Shown here: positions 19,245-27,712 of the stretch, piece by piece | Numbering within the stretch: the first letter of the stretch is position 1 | How the letters are laid out: every line of letters begins with the position of its first letter | DNA from: Bradyrhizobium sp. ARR65 | GTDB lineage: Bacteria > Pseudomonadota > Alphaproteobacteria > Rhizobiales > Xanthobacteraceae | Assembly: GCF_000472385.1 (NCBI RefSeq) | Contig: NZ_AWZU01000003.1 | Location: 62,137-126,136, forward strand | DNA length: 64,000 bases | Direction: 5' to 3' | The notes under the pieces: generated by a model | Seen by the model: only the letters and a program-made list of their open reading frames with translations | The model's database searches: none | What the model was told of the DNA's origin: nothing | Translations under genes and position numbers: made by a program

Positions 19245-20816
19245 TCATTCCAGTGCCCTGATCACCGTGTCGGCATTGGTAACGACCGAGACGTTCTGAA
19301 GGGCGAAGTTGATCGAGGCGTTATGCCATTCGGCATTCATCGTCGAGCAGCAGTCCTCGGGAACGATCATGAAGTAGCCCTTGTCCGCTCCGGTTCGGGC
19401 GGTGTGCTCGACCGACATGTTCGTCCAGGCGCCGGTGTTAACGATGAAGTCGCGGCCGGTGGCCTTGAGAATCGTCTCAAGCCTCGTGCCCTCCCAGGCG
19501 CTCATGCGCATTTTCTCGACGATGAAATCTCCGGGTCGCGGCTCCAGCCCGGATACAGGAGCTGCGCCCCAGCTGCCGCGCACCATCGCCTTGCTGTCGA
19601 CCAGCCCCTCGAACAAAGGCGCATTCAAGGTGACGCCGGGCGCGCCCGGTTCGACGATGAACCAGACATGGATGATGACGACGCCGCGGGCCCGTGCAAC
19701 GTCGGCGAGACGACGGACGTTGTCGACCACATGCTGCCGGCGCGCATGGGCGGGCGCGCCGGACTCGGCAAAGGCGCCGCCATCCATGATGACGTCGTTC
19801 TGCAGGTCCTGAATGATCATCGCACAACGCTGCGGGTCGAGCCGCATATCGCCGTCGACCAGTTTCGGCGCCTGTGCGGACGACCCGGCGCCGCTGCCGC
19901 CGCGCTTGGCGCTCATGTAGGGCTCATAGCGCGGCCCGATCTTGGTCGGGATTGCATAGACTGAATGGGTGGCGGTTAGATAGAGCGTGCGGAAGTCGGC
20001 ACCGCCCCAGGCGAGGTTAGCGACGAGCTCGGGCAAGCGGACCTTGCCGAGCAGCTCTCCGTCAGGCGAATAGACCCATACGCCGCCGGGCGCGGTGACC
20101 CAGACATTGCCACGCTGGTCGCATTTCATGCCGTCGGGCACGCCGGGCTCGAGCTCGGAGCGAATCCCGCTGGCAAACATGCGCGGGTTGGACAGCTCGC
20201 CATTGGGCTCGACGTCGAACACGCGGATCAGCGCTTGCGTGGTGTCGTTGACATAGAGCCGCCGCTCGTCCGGCGAGAAGCACAGGCCGTTCGGCTGATC
20301 GAACAAGTCGCGGTCGACCACGAGCCTCAGTTCACCGCCGCCAGGCGGGATCCGATACACACCCTGAAAGCCGAGCTGGCGCGGCCGCTCGATGCCATAG
20401 ACCGGCATGCGTCCGTACCACGGATCGGAAAAATAGATCGCTCCAGATGAATGCACGCACACATCGTTAGGGCTGTTGAGCTCCTGCCCCTGGAAATGCG
20501 AGGCCAGCACCTCGCGTCGCCCATCGGGGCGCTCGCGAATCAGCGAGGAGGTCACGTGCTCGCAGACGATCAGATTGAGCTCCGCGTCATAGGTCATGCC
20601 GTTGCATTTGTTGGAGGGGCGCTTAACCTCGACAATGCCGCGCCGCGCATCCCAGCGCCTTCGCACATCGGCCGGCATGTCCGAGAACAGGAGGTAGTGA
20701 TCGACCGGATGCCAGATCGGGCCCTCGGTGAACTCAAAGCCCGTGCCAATCTGGCCGACCGGCGCGTAAGGATCGATCAGGCTTTCAAATTCGCTCCGCA
20801 GCGTGACGTGTGTCAT
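19245..20816 (-). CDS. SMP-30/gluconolactonase domain fused to an isochorismatase-like hydrolase domain
   Basis: 523 residues with two enzyme folds. Residues about 20-300 form an SMP-30 beta-propeller: metal ligands are suggested by E32 (FTEGPIW), N117 (NSPNDV), N176 (QPNGLCFSPD) and D228 (VPDGM). After a Gly/Ser/Ala linker (about 304-318), residues about 325-523 form an isochorismatase-like cysteine hydrolase with D337 (IQDLQND) and K435 (VEKMRMSAW). The usual nucleophilic cysteine is replaced: TNMSVEHTA has Ser468 where family members have TNVCVE. The SMP-30 half could open a lactone; the second half may be impaired or use serine. GAGGAA precedes the ATG at 20816. It is part of the minus-strand catabolic array. 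Confidence 0.85.
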   Translation of the reverse strand: MTHVTLRSEFESLIDPYAPVGQIGTGFEFTEGPIWHPVDHYLLFSDMPADVRRRWDARRGIVEVKRPSNKCNGMTYDAELNLIVCEHVTSSLIRERPDGRREVLASHFQGQELNSPNDVCVHSSGAIYFSDPWYGRMPVYGIERPRQLGFQGVYRIPPGGGELRLVVDRDLFDQPNGLCFSPDERRLYVNDTTQALIRVFDVEPNGELSNPRMFASGIRSELEPGVPDGMKCDQRGNVWVTAPGGVWVYSPDGELLGKVRLPELVANLAWGGADFRTLYLTATHSVYAIPTKIGPRYEPYMSAKRGGSGAGSSAQAPKLVDGDMRLDPQRCAMIIQDLQNDVIMDGGAFAESGAPAHARRQHVVDNVRRLADVARARGVVIIHVWFIVEPGAPGVTLNAPLFEGLVDSKAMVRGSWGAAPVSGLEPRPGDFIVEKMRMSAWEGTRLETILKATGRDFIVNTGAWTNMSVEHTARTGADKGYFMIVPEDCCSTMNAEWHNASINFALQNVSVVTNADTVIRALE

Positions 20817-20835
20817 CGGTCGTTCCTCGGAAAGC

Positions 20836-21684
20836 TCAAGCGGGAAACCAATCACGCCGCGGCAGCGTCTGAACGATGGGGCCGGGGACCTGGTCATGCA
20901 GCCGCCCGACGACCGCGCCGCCTTCAATCTTCGCCGGCCTGTCATGCACCGGGAGCAGATAGCGCGCGTTGCTGAGCAGCTTCTTGATCGCGGCTTTTTC
21001 CGCGCGCTTGCTCGTGCCGTGATTGCCCGTGGTGCGCGGCTCCCAATCCTGGATTTCGTTGAAGGGCGTGACGATCTGGTCGTTGAAATCGTAGATCACG
21101 TCGCCGCAGATCGTCGCAACGCCGTCGACGGTGTGGACGTGGATGTTCATCGAGCCCTCGGTGTGCGCGTTCGCAGCCTCGCAATAGACGCCCGGCATCA
21201 ATTCGATCGGACCGGTCAGCTCGAGATCGAGGAAACGCAGCGCGCCCTTGGTGTGCAGGCGATCGACGAGATGCTTGATGTCCGGCGCCGGATATTGCGG
21301 ATGCATCAAGCCGGATACGGAATATTCCAGTTCACGGCGATTGAGCACGACGGTCGTGTTCATCGGGAAGAGGTCGTCCTTCCCGGCGTGATCGATATGC
21401 AAATGCGTATGACAGACAAAGCGCACGTCACCCATGCGCACGCCATGGCGGGCGAGCTGGTTCTCGATCATGTTCTCATGGAATTGCAGGCCGCGCATGC
21501 CGAGCGTTTCCATGATCTGGTTGGAGCGATAGCCGGTATCGACCAGCACCGGATAGGGGCCGCCAAGGATCAAGAAGCCCAGTGTCAGCACGCGGCGCGT
21601 TCGCCCACAGTCGCGGCCGAGAACAAGGAAGCTCGACTCGAGTTCGATATCGCCATAGTCTAGGATCTTGATCTCCAGCGGCAT
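20836..21684 (-). CDS. Metallo-beta-lactamase fold hydrolase, N-acyl homoserine lactonase-like
   Basis: A 282-residue MBL-fold protein of the AiiA/AttM lactonase type. The dinuclear zinc motif HTHLHIDHAG is present, with later His in ANAHTEGS, Asp in TICGDVIYD and His in LLPVHDRP. No signal peptide is seen, so it acts in the cytoplasm. Quorum-signal lactonase is the family name; its place in a catabolic array suggests a pathway lactone as the substrate. GGGGAG precedes the start. It is 30 bp downstream of the amidohydrolase gene and 19 bp upstream of the fusion gene. Confidence 0.85.
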   Translation of the reverse strand: MPLEIKILDYGDIELESSFLVLGRDCGRTRRVLTLGFLILGGPYPVLVDTGYRSNQIMETLGMRGLQFHENMIENQLARHGVRMGDVRFVCHTHLHIDHAGKDDLFPMNTTVVLNRRELEYSVSGLMHPQYPAPDIKHLVDRLHTKGALRFLDLELTGPIELMPGVYCEAANAHTEGSMNIHVHTVDGVATICGDVIYDFNDQIVTPFNEIQDWEPRTTGNHGTSKRAEKAAIKKLLSNARYLLPVHDRPAKIEGGAVVGRLHDQVPGPIVQTLPRRDWFPA

Positions 21685-21714
21685 GCGTTTCTCCCCACTT
21701 TCTCTTTAAGTTTC

Positions 21715-22608
21715 TCACGAGGCGCCAAGGCCATAAACACGCGTGGCGGTGGTTCTGAAGATGGCATCGCGCTGATCGGTGGAGAGTGTCGCGGCCGCGG
21801 CGAGATGAGCCTCGATCAGGCTGCGATAGCTGGTCCATAATTTCTCGATCGGGAAGTTCGAGCCGAACACGCAGCGCTCGGCGCCGAACATCGCAACCGT
21901 CTGCCTCACCACGTCGGCCACATGCGCGGGATCGTTGCGATGAATGAAGGTGCCGAGTCCCGAAAGCTTGGACACGACGTTTGGGCAGGCGCCGAGCTGT
22001 TCCATCCCCGTGCGCCAGGCTGCGCGGCCTTGCGGCGACAGGTCCTCGAGCATGCCCGCGTGTTGCAGGATAAAGGTGACATTGGGACAGGCTCGGGCGA
22101 GCGCCGCGGCGTCAGCCATTTGCGGCGCGAAGACTTGCAGATCGAAACTCCAGCCGTAGTCGGCAAGACGCGCAATGTTCCGTTGGATCACGGGATCGGC
22201 GCAAAGATCGGCGCGCGCTGCAAAGCGGTACAACGGGTTTTCGTGCCAGTGCAGCTGCATGCGAACGCCGCGCACAAGTGGATAACGTGCGAGCCGGTCG
22301 AGCTGCGGGCGGACGTCGCTGGCCGAGACATCGGCATAGGCGACAATCGCGTGCGGCCAGCCGTGTTCGTCGGCAGTGCGCTGCACCCACGCCGCCTCAT
22401 CCTCGAAACCCTCTTTGGCCCAATTCGTCTGCACATAGACCGAGCGCGTCACGCCTGAGCCCGCGAGATCGCCGAGATATTCCTGGATGGTGTAATCCCG
22501 CCGGATCGGTTCATAAGGACCGAAGATGCGCGGTTGCATCGGGCCGGATAGCCAGGGCAGGTCGGCCTGGCGCCAAATGTGATGATGCGCGTCGACAATG
22601 CCCGTCAT
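21715..22608 (-). CDS. Amidohydrolase-related TIM-barrel hydrolase (COG3618-type)
   Basis: A 297-residue amidohydrolase-2 family protein. It begins with the metal-binding VDAHHHIW motif, carries VRGVRMQLHWHEN, ILQHAGM and a C-terminal FGSNFPIEKLW (Asp replaced by Asn relative to the common GSDWP motif). Members include 2-pyrone-4,6-dicarboxylate lactonase and sulfomuconolactone hydrolase, so a lactone or cyclic intermediate is plausible. Its start overlaps the stop of the VWA gene by 4 nt (ATGA type), showing translational coupling in the array. Confidence 0.85.
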   Translation of the reverse strand: MTGIVDAHHHIWRQADLPWLSGPMQPRIFGPYEPIRRDYTIQEYLGDLAGSGVTRSVYVQTNWAKEGFEDEAAWVQRTADEHGWPHAIVAYADVSASDVRPQLDRLARYPLVRGVRMQLHWHENPLYRFAARADLCADPVIQRNIARLADYGWSFDLQVFAPQMADAAALARACPNVTFILQHAGMLEDLSPQGRAAWRTGMEQLGACPNVVSKLSGLGTFIHRNDPAHVADVVRQTVAMFGAERCVFGSNFPIEKLWTSYRSLIEAHLAAAATLSTDQRDAIFRTTATRVYGLGAS

Positions 22609-23720
22609 GCCGCTTTCCTCGATCCGAGCGCCAAGAAATGTGACACGATCGCCGTGATCGTGCCGCCCTCGACCATTTCATCGACAAACGGCGCGATCGC
22701 GATCAGCGCCTCGGTTTGCGGGGTAAAGCCGGGGCCTGTTGCGAGCGGGGTAAACCAGCTCAACCGCCAGGCGCGCCGCGCCAGCTTTGCGACGGCATCG
22801 CGCAAGTTCGCGGGATCGCCGCGTTCCAACCCGTCCGAGATGATGACGGCCGCCGCGCCGCGCGCATAGCCGGCAAATCGCGGCACAGCCAAAAACGCCT
22901 GCAGGGCGTCGCCAATCCGCGTGCCGCCATCCCAGTCGCTGACGAGATGCGCCGCCGCATTCAGCGCCTGTTCGCGCCGCTTGAGGCGGAGGGCGGGGGT
23001 GACACGGGTCAGCCGCGTGCCGAAGGTGAAGACCTCGATGTTGGCGGTCGCTTGTACAAGCGCGTGCGCGAGCCGCATGTTCTCCTCGGTGCGCGCCTTC
23101 ATCGATCCCGACACGTCGATCAAGAGCAGCAGCCGACGCAGCCGCGTCCGCCGCCGCAAGCGCGCCAGATGCAGCATCTCGCCGTCGTTTCGGACCGTTT
23201 CGCGCAAAGTGCGGCGAAGATCAGCAAGCGGACCACGCCGCGCGCGCCGGTGCCGATAGCCGCGCCGCCGCGGCAGGCGAGAATGCGCCTGCCGCGACAG
23301 GCGCCGCAAAGCGTCGCTGATCGCGGCATGCGCGAAGCGGCGCTCGACCAGGGCTTCCGCGCGCGTCGCGGTCAGGCCGGATTCATTGATCTCATCGGCC
23401 AGCCGAGGCTGCTCGGCGCCACGCCCTTCTTCCTGCAGGCGAACGATCTCCTCCTCAGCGCCTTCGGCCGCGAGCTGCTCATGGCCGATGAAGTGAATGT
23501 CGAACAGCCGGTGATAGGTGTCGAGCCGTTCCGGCGGTGGGCCCAGGGTCGCAAGCCCCGCCTGACGGATGTGATCGAGGTTCTTGGGCCCAAGGAGCTC
23601 GATCGCTGCGAGAAACGTGGCAGTCTGCTCAGGGGCAATCGCAAAGCTGTTGGCGCGGAGCAGCGCCACGAAGGAGACGAAGATACGCGCGGCGCGCGGC
23701 AGTTGAGCTTCGTCGCTCAT
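22605..23720 (-). CDS. VWA-domain protein, CoxE-like
   Basis: A 371-residue protein with an N-terminal helical region, a basic segment (RRRGYRHRRARRG near residue 152-164) and a C-terminal von Willebrand A domain. The MIDAS motif DVSGSMK is intact, with a later TRIGDAL and IISDGLERGD. In carboxydotrophs, CoxE works with the AAA+ protein CoxD to mature the copper/molybdenum centre of CO dehydrogenase; here it overlaps a CoxD-like gene by 4 nt and follows hydroxylase genes, which supports a similar role in Mo-enzyme maturation. Confidence 0.88.
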   Translation of the reverse strand: MSDEAQLPRAARIFVSFVALLRANSFAIAPEQTATFLAAIELLGPKNLDHIRQAGLATLGPPPERLDTYHRLFDIHFIGHEQLAAEGAEEEIVRLQEEGRGAEQPRLADEINESGLTATRAEALVERRFAHAAISDALRRLSRQAHSRLPRRRGYRHRRARRGPLADLRRTLRETVRNDGEMLHLARLRRRTRLRRLLLLIDVSGSMKARTEENMRLAHALVQATANIEVFTFGTRLTRVTPALRLKRREQALNAAAHLVSDWDGGTRIGDALQAFLAVPRFAGYARGAAAVIISDGLERGDPANLRDAVAKLARRAWRLSWFTPLATGPGFTPQTEALIAIAPFVDEMVEGGTITAIVSHFLALGSRKAA

Positions 23721-24598
23721 GCGGCGGCCTCCGCAATCAGCGCGTCGAGCCGCGGCGAGATGAAGCGGAGGTCCTCTTCGTCCTTCAGCGCGAGGCCGAT
23801 GGAGCGCTTGAAAGCATCCGGCCAGCGCGCGCCGCCTTGATGCAACACAGTCGCGGCCTCTGCCCAGTCAACGGCCTCGGCTATTCCGGGCGCCTTGGTT
23901 AGCGGCTCGCGCCGCAGCCTGCCGACGGCCGCGACCACCGCGCGCGCGGTTGATTCGGCGACGCTTGACGCCCGCATCATCACGATGCGCGCCTCGCGTT
24001 CGGCGCTCGGATAGTCGATCCAGTGGTAGACACAGCGGCGGCGTAGCGCCTCGTGCAGATCGCGCGTGCGGTTCGAGGTGAGCACGACGACTGGGCGCTC
24101 CGCCGCGCGCACCGTGCCGCGCTCGGGGATGGAGATCTGGAAATCGGAGAGGAATTCGAGCAGGAACGCTTCGAATTCCTGATCGGCACGGTCGACCTCA
24201 TCGATCAGGAGCACGGTCGAGTCGGGGCTGCGCAAGGCCGCGAGCATCGGCCGCTCAATCAGGAACGTCTCGCCGTAAATATCGATGCTCTCGTCGCCAG
24301 CTTGGCGGATCGCGAGCATCTGGCGCGGATAGTTCCACTCGTAGAGAGCCGCTGCCGCGTCGATCCCCTCATAGCATTGCAAGCGGATCAGGCGACGGCA
24401 CAGGACCGCTGCGATGGCCTTGGCGGCTTCGGTCTTGCCGACCCCGGGCGCGCCTTCCAATAGAAGCGGCTTGCCCAATGCGAGCGCAAGATAGGCCGCG
24501 GTCGCAAGTCCCTCGTCGGCAAGGTAATAGGCCGCGCGCAGCGCCTTCGCCAGCGCCTCCGGGCTATCGATGCCGACGATGTTGCTGCGAACCGTCAT
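23717..24598 (-). CDS. MoxR-family AAA+ ATPase, CoxD-like
   Basis: A 293-residue AAA+ ATPase. Walker A GAPGVGKTEAAKAI and Walker B VLLIDEVDRAD are intact, with sensor 1 VLTSNRTRDL and an arginine-rich region after it. CoxD of Oligotropha carboxidovorans is the closest described type by context. It acts with the adjacent VWA protein (4-nt overlap) as a MoxR/VWA chaperone pair and follows the large Mo subunit by 11 bp. Confidence 0.9.
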   Translation of the reverse strand: MTVRSNIVGIDSPEALAKALRAAYYLADEGLATAAYLALALGKPLLLEGAPGVGKTEAAKAIAAVLCRRLIRLQCYEGIDAAAALYEWNYPRQMLAIRQAGDESIDIYGETFLIERPMLAALRSPDSTVLLIDEVDRADQEFEAFLLEFLSDFQISIPERGTVRAAERPVVVLTSNRTRDLHEALRRRCVYHWIDYPSAEREARIVMMRASSVAESTARAVVAAVGRLRREPLTKAPGIAEAVDWAEAATVLHQGGARWPDAFKRSIGLALKDEEDLRFISPRLDALIAEAAA

Positions 24599-24609
24599 CG
24601 CGAATGACC

Positions 24610-25632
24610 TCAGCGCCGCGGCTGCGGCCGCGCGCCGCCTTGCGCCTTGATGGCCCGCAGCACCTTTTCGGGCGTGATCGGCAGTTTGTCGATGCGAACG
24701 CCGACGGCATTAAAGATCGCATTCGCGACCGCCGGCAGCACCGGATTGGCACACATCTCGCCCGGCCCCTTGGCGCCGAACGGCCCGTCAGCCGCCGGGC
24801 GCTCCAGGACGGCGATATCGTGCGGGCAGATATCGCCGGGCCCGGGCATCAGATATTCGACGAAGTCGCGCGGCCCGTGGCTTGAAACGGGATAGTACGG
24901 CTCGGTCGTCTCGTAGAGCGCATGGCTGATGCCCATCCAGGCGCCGCCAACGAGCTGCTGCTCGACCAGCCGGGGATTCAGCGCACGCCCGAGTTCATAG
25001 GCACTGTCCATGCGGATCATGGCGACGTCGCCCGTCTCGTCGTCAACCTCGACTTCGGCCACCAGGCAGGCATGGGCATAGCAGGTGGCCGGCGACATTT
25101 CGCCGGTCTCGGGATCGACGTCAGAGAGCGGCACCAGGAAGATGCCGCGCCCCGAGATCGTCTTGCCCTGCTTGAATTGCGCGGCGATCGCGACATCCTT
25201 TGTCGAAATCGATCGATGCGGGGCGCCCTTGACATGAATATTGCCGCGCCCGTCGGTCTCGAGATCGGCTGCATTGACCTCAAGCTCCTCGGCGGCAGCT
25301 TCCATCATTACGCCGCGCGCTTCCTTGGCCGCGGCCATCACCGCGTTGCCGACGCGATGGGTGCCGCGCGAGGCAAACGAGCCCATGCAATGCGGCCCGG
25401 TATCGGAATCGGCGGTATCGACGTAGACGTCCTCGACCGGCACGCCGAGGGTCTCGGCACAGATCTGGCGCGTCACCGACTTCATGCCCTGGCCGAGATC
25501 GATCGAGGACAGCGACACCGTGAACTTGCCGCTTGGGTTGGAATGGACCAGCGCCTGGCTTGGATCGCCGCCGAGATTCATGCCGATTGGATAGTTGATG
25601 GAGGCGATGCCGCGCCCACGATGCCTTGCCAT
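24610..25632 (-). CDS. Molybdenum hydroxylase large subunit, C-terminal half (separate gene)
   Basis: 340 residues matching only the second Mo-binding half of xanthine dehydrogenase/CO dehydrogenase-family large subunits. It starts around the second-half strand GRGIASINYP, has the cofactor-contact segment IDLGQGMKS, TADSDTGPHCMGSFASRGTH and the catalytic-glutamate loop GAKGPGEMCANP near the C-terminus. It has its own start: AGGAGG lies just ahead and the ATG comes one base after the stop of the preceding gene (TGA-G-ATG). So the large subunit is made as two polypeptides that must assemble. No frameshift repair is needed to explain it. Confidence 0.88.
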   Translation of the reverse strand: MARHRGRGIASINYPIGMNLGGDPSQALVHSNPSGKFTVSLSSIDLGQGMKSVTRQICAETLGVPVEDVYVDTADSDTGPHCMGSFASRGTHRVGNAVMAAAKEARGVMMEAAAEELEVNAADLETDGRGNIHVKGAPHRSISTKDVAIAAQFKQGKTISGRGIFLVPLSDVDPETGEMSPATCYAHACLVAEVEVDDETGDVAMIRMDSAYELGRALNPRLVEQQLVGGAWMGISHALYETTEPYYPVSSHGPRDFVEYLMPGPGDICPHDIAVLERPAADGPFGAKGPGEMCANPVLPAVANAIFNAVGVRIDKLPITPEKVLRAIKAQGGARPQPRR

Positions 25633-25633
25633 C

Positions 25634-27205
25634 TCAGCGCCTCCTGGTGCCGAACACAGAGGAGAAACGGGCCGCGCCATGCGACGGTGCTTGCGGGCGC
25701 GGAGGCGGCGGTGGCGGTGGTTCTCGGGACGGCGCGGTCGCGGGCGCACGGTCGTAAACCGTTCGCTGCTGCGCGGCTGCAACGGTGGGTGCATGCGCTT
25801 CTCGGGTCGCTGCTGGAACGACCGCCCGCGCGCCGCCGCCGCCCTGGCGTGATGAGGCGCGCTTGAACTCGTCGCGCAGCGGCCATTTGGCTTTTTCGGC
25901 GGCAACCTGGACGCATTCGATCAGCGCCGTATTCTTGGCCTCTCGCCGGTGCGCCTTCATGTCGCCGTCGCGATAGGCGTTGAGAATACGAAACTCCATC
26001 GGGTCCATGCCGACGATGTGCGCAAGCTTGTCCATCTGGCACTCGATGGCAAAATCCATCGCGGTCACGCCGAATCCGCGCATCGCGGTCGCCGGCGTCC
26101 GGTTGGTGAAGACGCAATAGACGTCGCCGTAGACATTGGGAATCGTATAGGGACCCGGCAAATGCGCGGCGCATTTCACCGCGGCGTAGCTGGACAGCCT
26201 TGTATAGGCACCGCTGTCGAAATAGGCGCGGACCTTGCGCGCGACGATGCGGCCATCGCGCATCACGCCGTCCGTGATGTAGATGCGCTCGGCGCCGCGC
26301 GGCGGGCCATATTGCATCTCTTCCTCGCGCCCGAGCACGTAGCGGACGGGACGCCCGGTCAGCATCGCCGCGAGAATGCAGAGCGGCTCGGTGATGGTAT
26401 CGACCTTGCCGCCGAATCCGCCACCCACCGTGCCGCCGATGAAGTGGAAGGTGTTGGACGGCACGTCCAGAATTTTGGCGCAGGTGTCGACGGAGAAGAA
26501 CAGCGCCTGCGTCGACGTATAGACCGTGTAGCGCCCGTTGGTATCGGGCGCTGCGATCGAGCCGTTGGTCTCCGTCGGCGCATGCTCGATCGGCGACATC
26601 TGGTAGCGCTGCTCCAGGACGTGATCGGCTTGCGCGAGACCGCGCTCTACATCGCCGAAACGCAGCTTCTGATGATCATATTTCTCGTAGTAGGTGAACG
26701 TGTTTTTTGGATAGGTCTCGTTGACAACAGGTGCACCCGGCTTCAGCGCATCCTCCACATCGAACACGGTCGGCAGCGGCTCGTACTCGATCCGCACCTT
26801 TGCCATCGCTTCAGAGGCTTCCCGCGGACTGTCGGCGACAACAGCGACGATGGGCTCGCCCTTGTAGCGCACCTTGTCGACCGCAAGCGAGGGCTCGTCA
26901 TCCTTGCCGAAATTGATCAGGCTGAGCAGCGTGTTGAGATTGCGCGGCACGTCGGCGCCGCGGATGATGCGACGCACGCCTTGCGATTGCTCTGCTTCCG
27001 TCGTCTCGATGCGGCGCAGGCGAGCATGCGAATGCACGCTGCGCACGACTTTCAGGTGCAGCATGCCCTGCAGCTTGTGATCATCGAAATAGGTCGAGGT
27101 TCCCGTGACATGGCCGAGCATGTCCTGTCGCTGCGTGCCCTTGCCGATCTCCTTCAGATTGTCGTCGCGCTCGTCGGCGAAGATGTCCTTGCGCAGTTCC
27201 AGCAT
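25634..27205 (-). CDS. Molybdenum hydroxylase large subunit, N-terminal half with proline-rich tail
   Basis: 523 residues covering the a/b hammerhead domain and the first Mo-binding half of a xanthine dehydrogenase-family large subunit (LGHVTGTSTYFDD, GGTVGGGFGGK, TPATAMRGFG). The active-site segment lacks the CODH form I cysteine motif (AYRCSFR), so this is not a typical CO dehydrogenase. The last 60 or so residues leave the family pattern and become Ala/Pro-rich with a run of seven prolines, ending FGTRRR. The start is uncertain between 27211 and 27205; 27205 has better spacing to AGAGGA, which overlaps the stop of the 2Fe-2S gene. Confidence 0.88.
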   Translation of the reverse strand: MLELRKDIFADERDDNLKEIGKGTQRQDMLGHVTGTSTYFDDHKLQGMLHLKVVRSVHSHARLRRIETTEAEQSQGVRRIIRGADVPRNLNTLLSLINFGKDDEPSLAVDKVRYKGEPIVAVVADSPREASEAMAKVRIEYEPLPTVFDVEDALKPGAPVVNETYPKNTFTYYEKYDHQKLRFGDVERGLAQADHVLEQRYQMSPIEHAPTETNGSIAAPDTNGRYTVYTSTQALFFSVDTCAKILDVPSNTFHFIGGTVGGGFGGKVDTITEPLCILAAMLTGRPVRYVLGREEEMQYGPPRGAERIYITDGVMRDGRIVARKVRAYFDSGAYTRLSSYAAVKCAAHLPGPYTIPNVYGDVYCVFTNRTPATAMRGFGVTAMDFAIECQMDKLAHIVGMDPMEFRILNAYRDGDMKAHRREAKNTALIECVQVAAEKAKWPLRDEFKRASSRQGGGGARAVVPAATREAHAPTVAAAQQRTVYDRAPATAPSREPPPPPPPRPQAPSHGAARFSSVFGTRRR

Positions 27206-27216
27206 GGTCATGTCCT

Positions 27217-27693
27217 CTAGGCGCGGGCGCGACTGCTTGCGGCGGCGAGCACGGCGTTGATGATCGGCTCGTAACCGGTGCAGCGGCAGATGTTGCCCGA
27301 AATGGCCTCAATCACCTCGGCACGGCTCGGCTGTGGATTGCGATCGAGCAGCGCCTTTGCGGCCATCAGCATGCCCGGCGTGCAGTAGCCGCATTGCGCG
27401 GCAAAATTGTCGGCAAAGGCGCGCTGCAGCGGATGCAGGTTGGGGCCTTGCTTGATTCCATCCAGCGTCTCGATCGAGCGTCCTGCGACGGTCTCGGCCA
27501 GTGTTAGGCAGGCCAGGTGAAGTTCGCCGTCGATGAGCACGCTGCAAGCGCCGCAGCCGCCCTGACCGCAGCCGAATTTCGGCGTCATGTCACCGATCAA
27601 CTCGCGCAGTGCGACCAGAAGATTGGTGCCGCCGTCGACGAAGATTGCGACGTCGCGACCATTGTGACGGAATTGCAGGGCGGTCTTGGACAT
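27217..27693 (-). CDS. Molybdenum hydroxylase small subunit, two [2Fe-2S] clusters
   Basis: 158 residues. The plant-ferredoxin-type cluster ligands are in FGCGQGGCGACSVL and HLAC, and the second, alpha-helical cluster ligands are in QCGYCTPGM and ICRCTGYEPI. These carry electrons from the molybdenum site to the FAD subunit. It is the standard CoxS/XdhA-type subunit. It sits between the FAD subunit gene (20 bp upstream) and the split large subunit (5-11 bp downstream). Confidence 0.95.
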   Translation of the reverse strand: MSKTALQFRHNGRDVAIFVDGGTNLLVALRELIGDMTPKFGCGQGGCGACSVLIDGELHLACLTLAETVAGRSIETLDGIKQGPNLHPLQRAFADNFAAQCGYCTPGMLMAAKALLDRNPQPSRAEVIEAISGNICRCTGYEPIINAVLAAASSRARA

Positions 27694-27712
27694 CAGATCT
27701 ATTCTCCGGGAT

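Noticed and set aside
25632..25634. The break in the Mo large subunit as a simple frameshift error
   Set aside because: Both sides have proper ends: the first has a distinct Pro-rich tail, the second its own AGGAGG and ATG. A split gene explains it better, though resequencing would settle it.
25634..27205. Calling the Mo enzyme a CO dehydrogenase (coxL)
   Set aside because: The form I active-site motif AYRCSFR is missing; the matching part reads TPATAMRGFG, so only the broader xanthine dehydrogenase family is supported.
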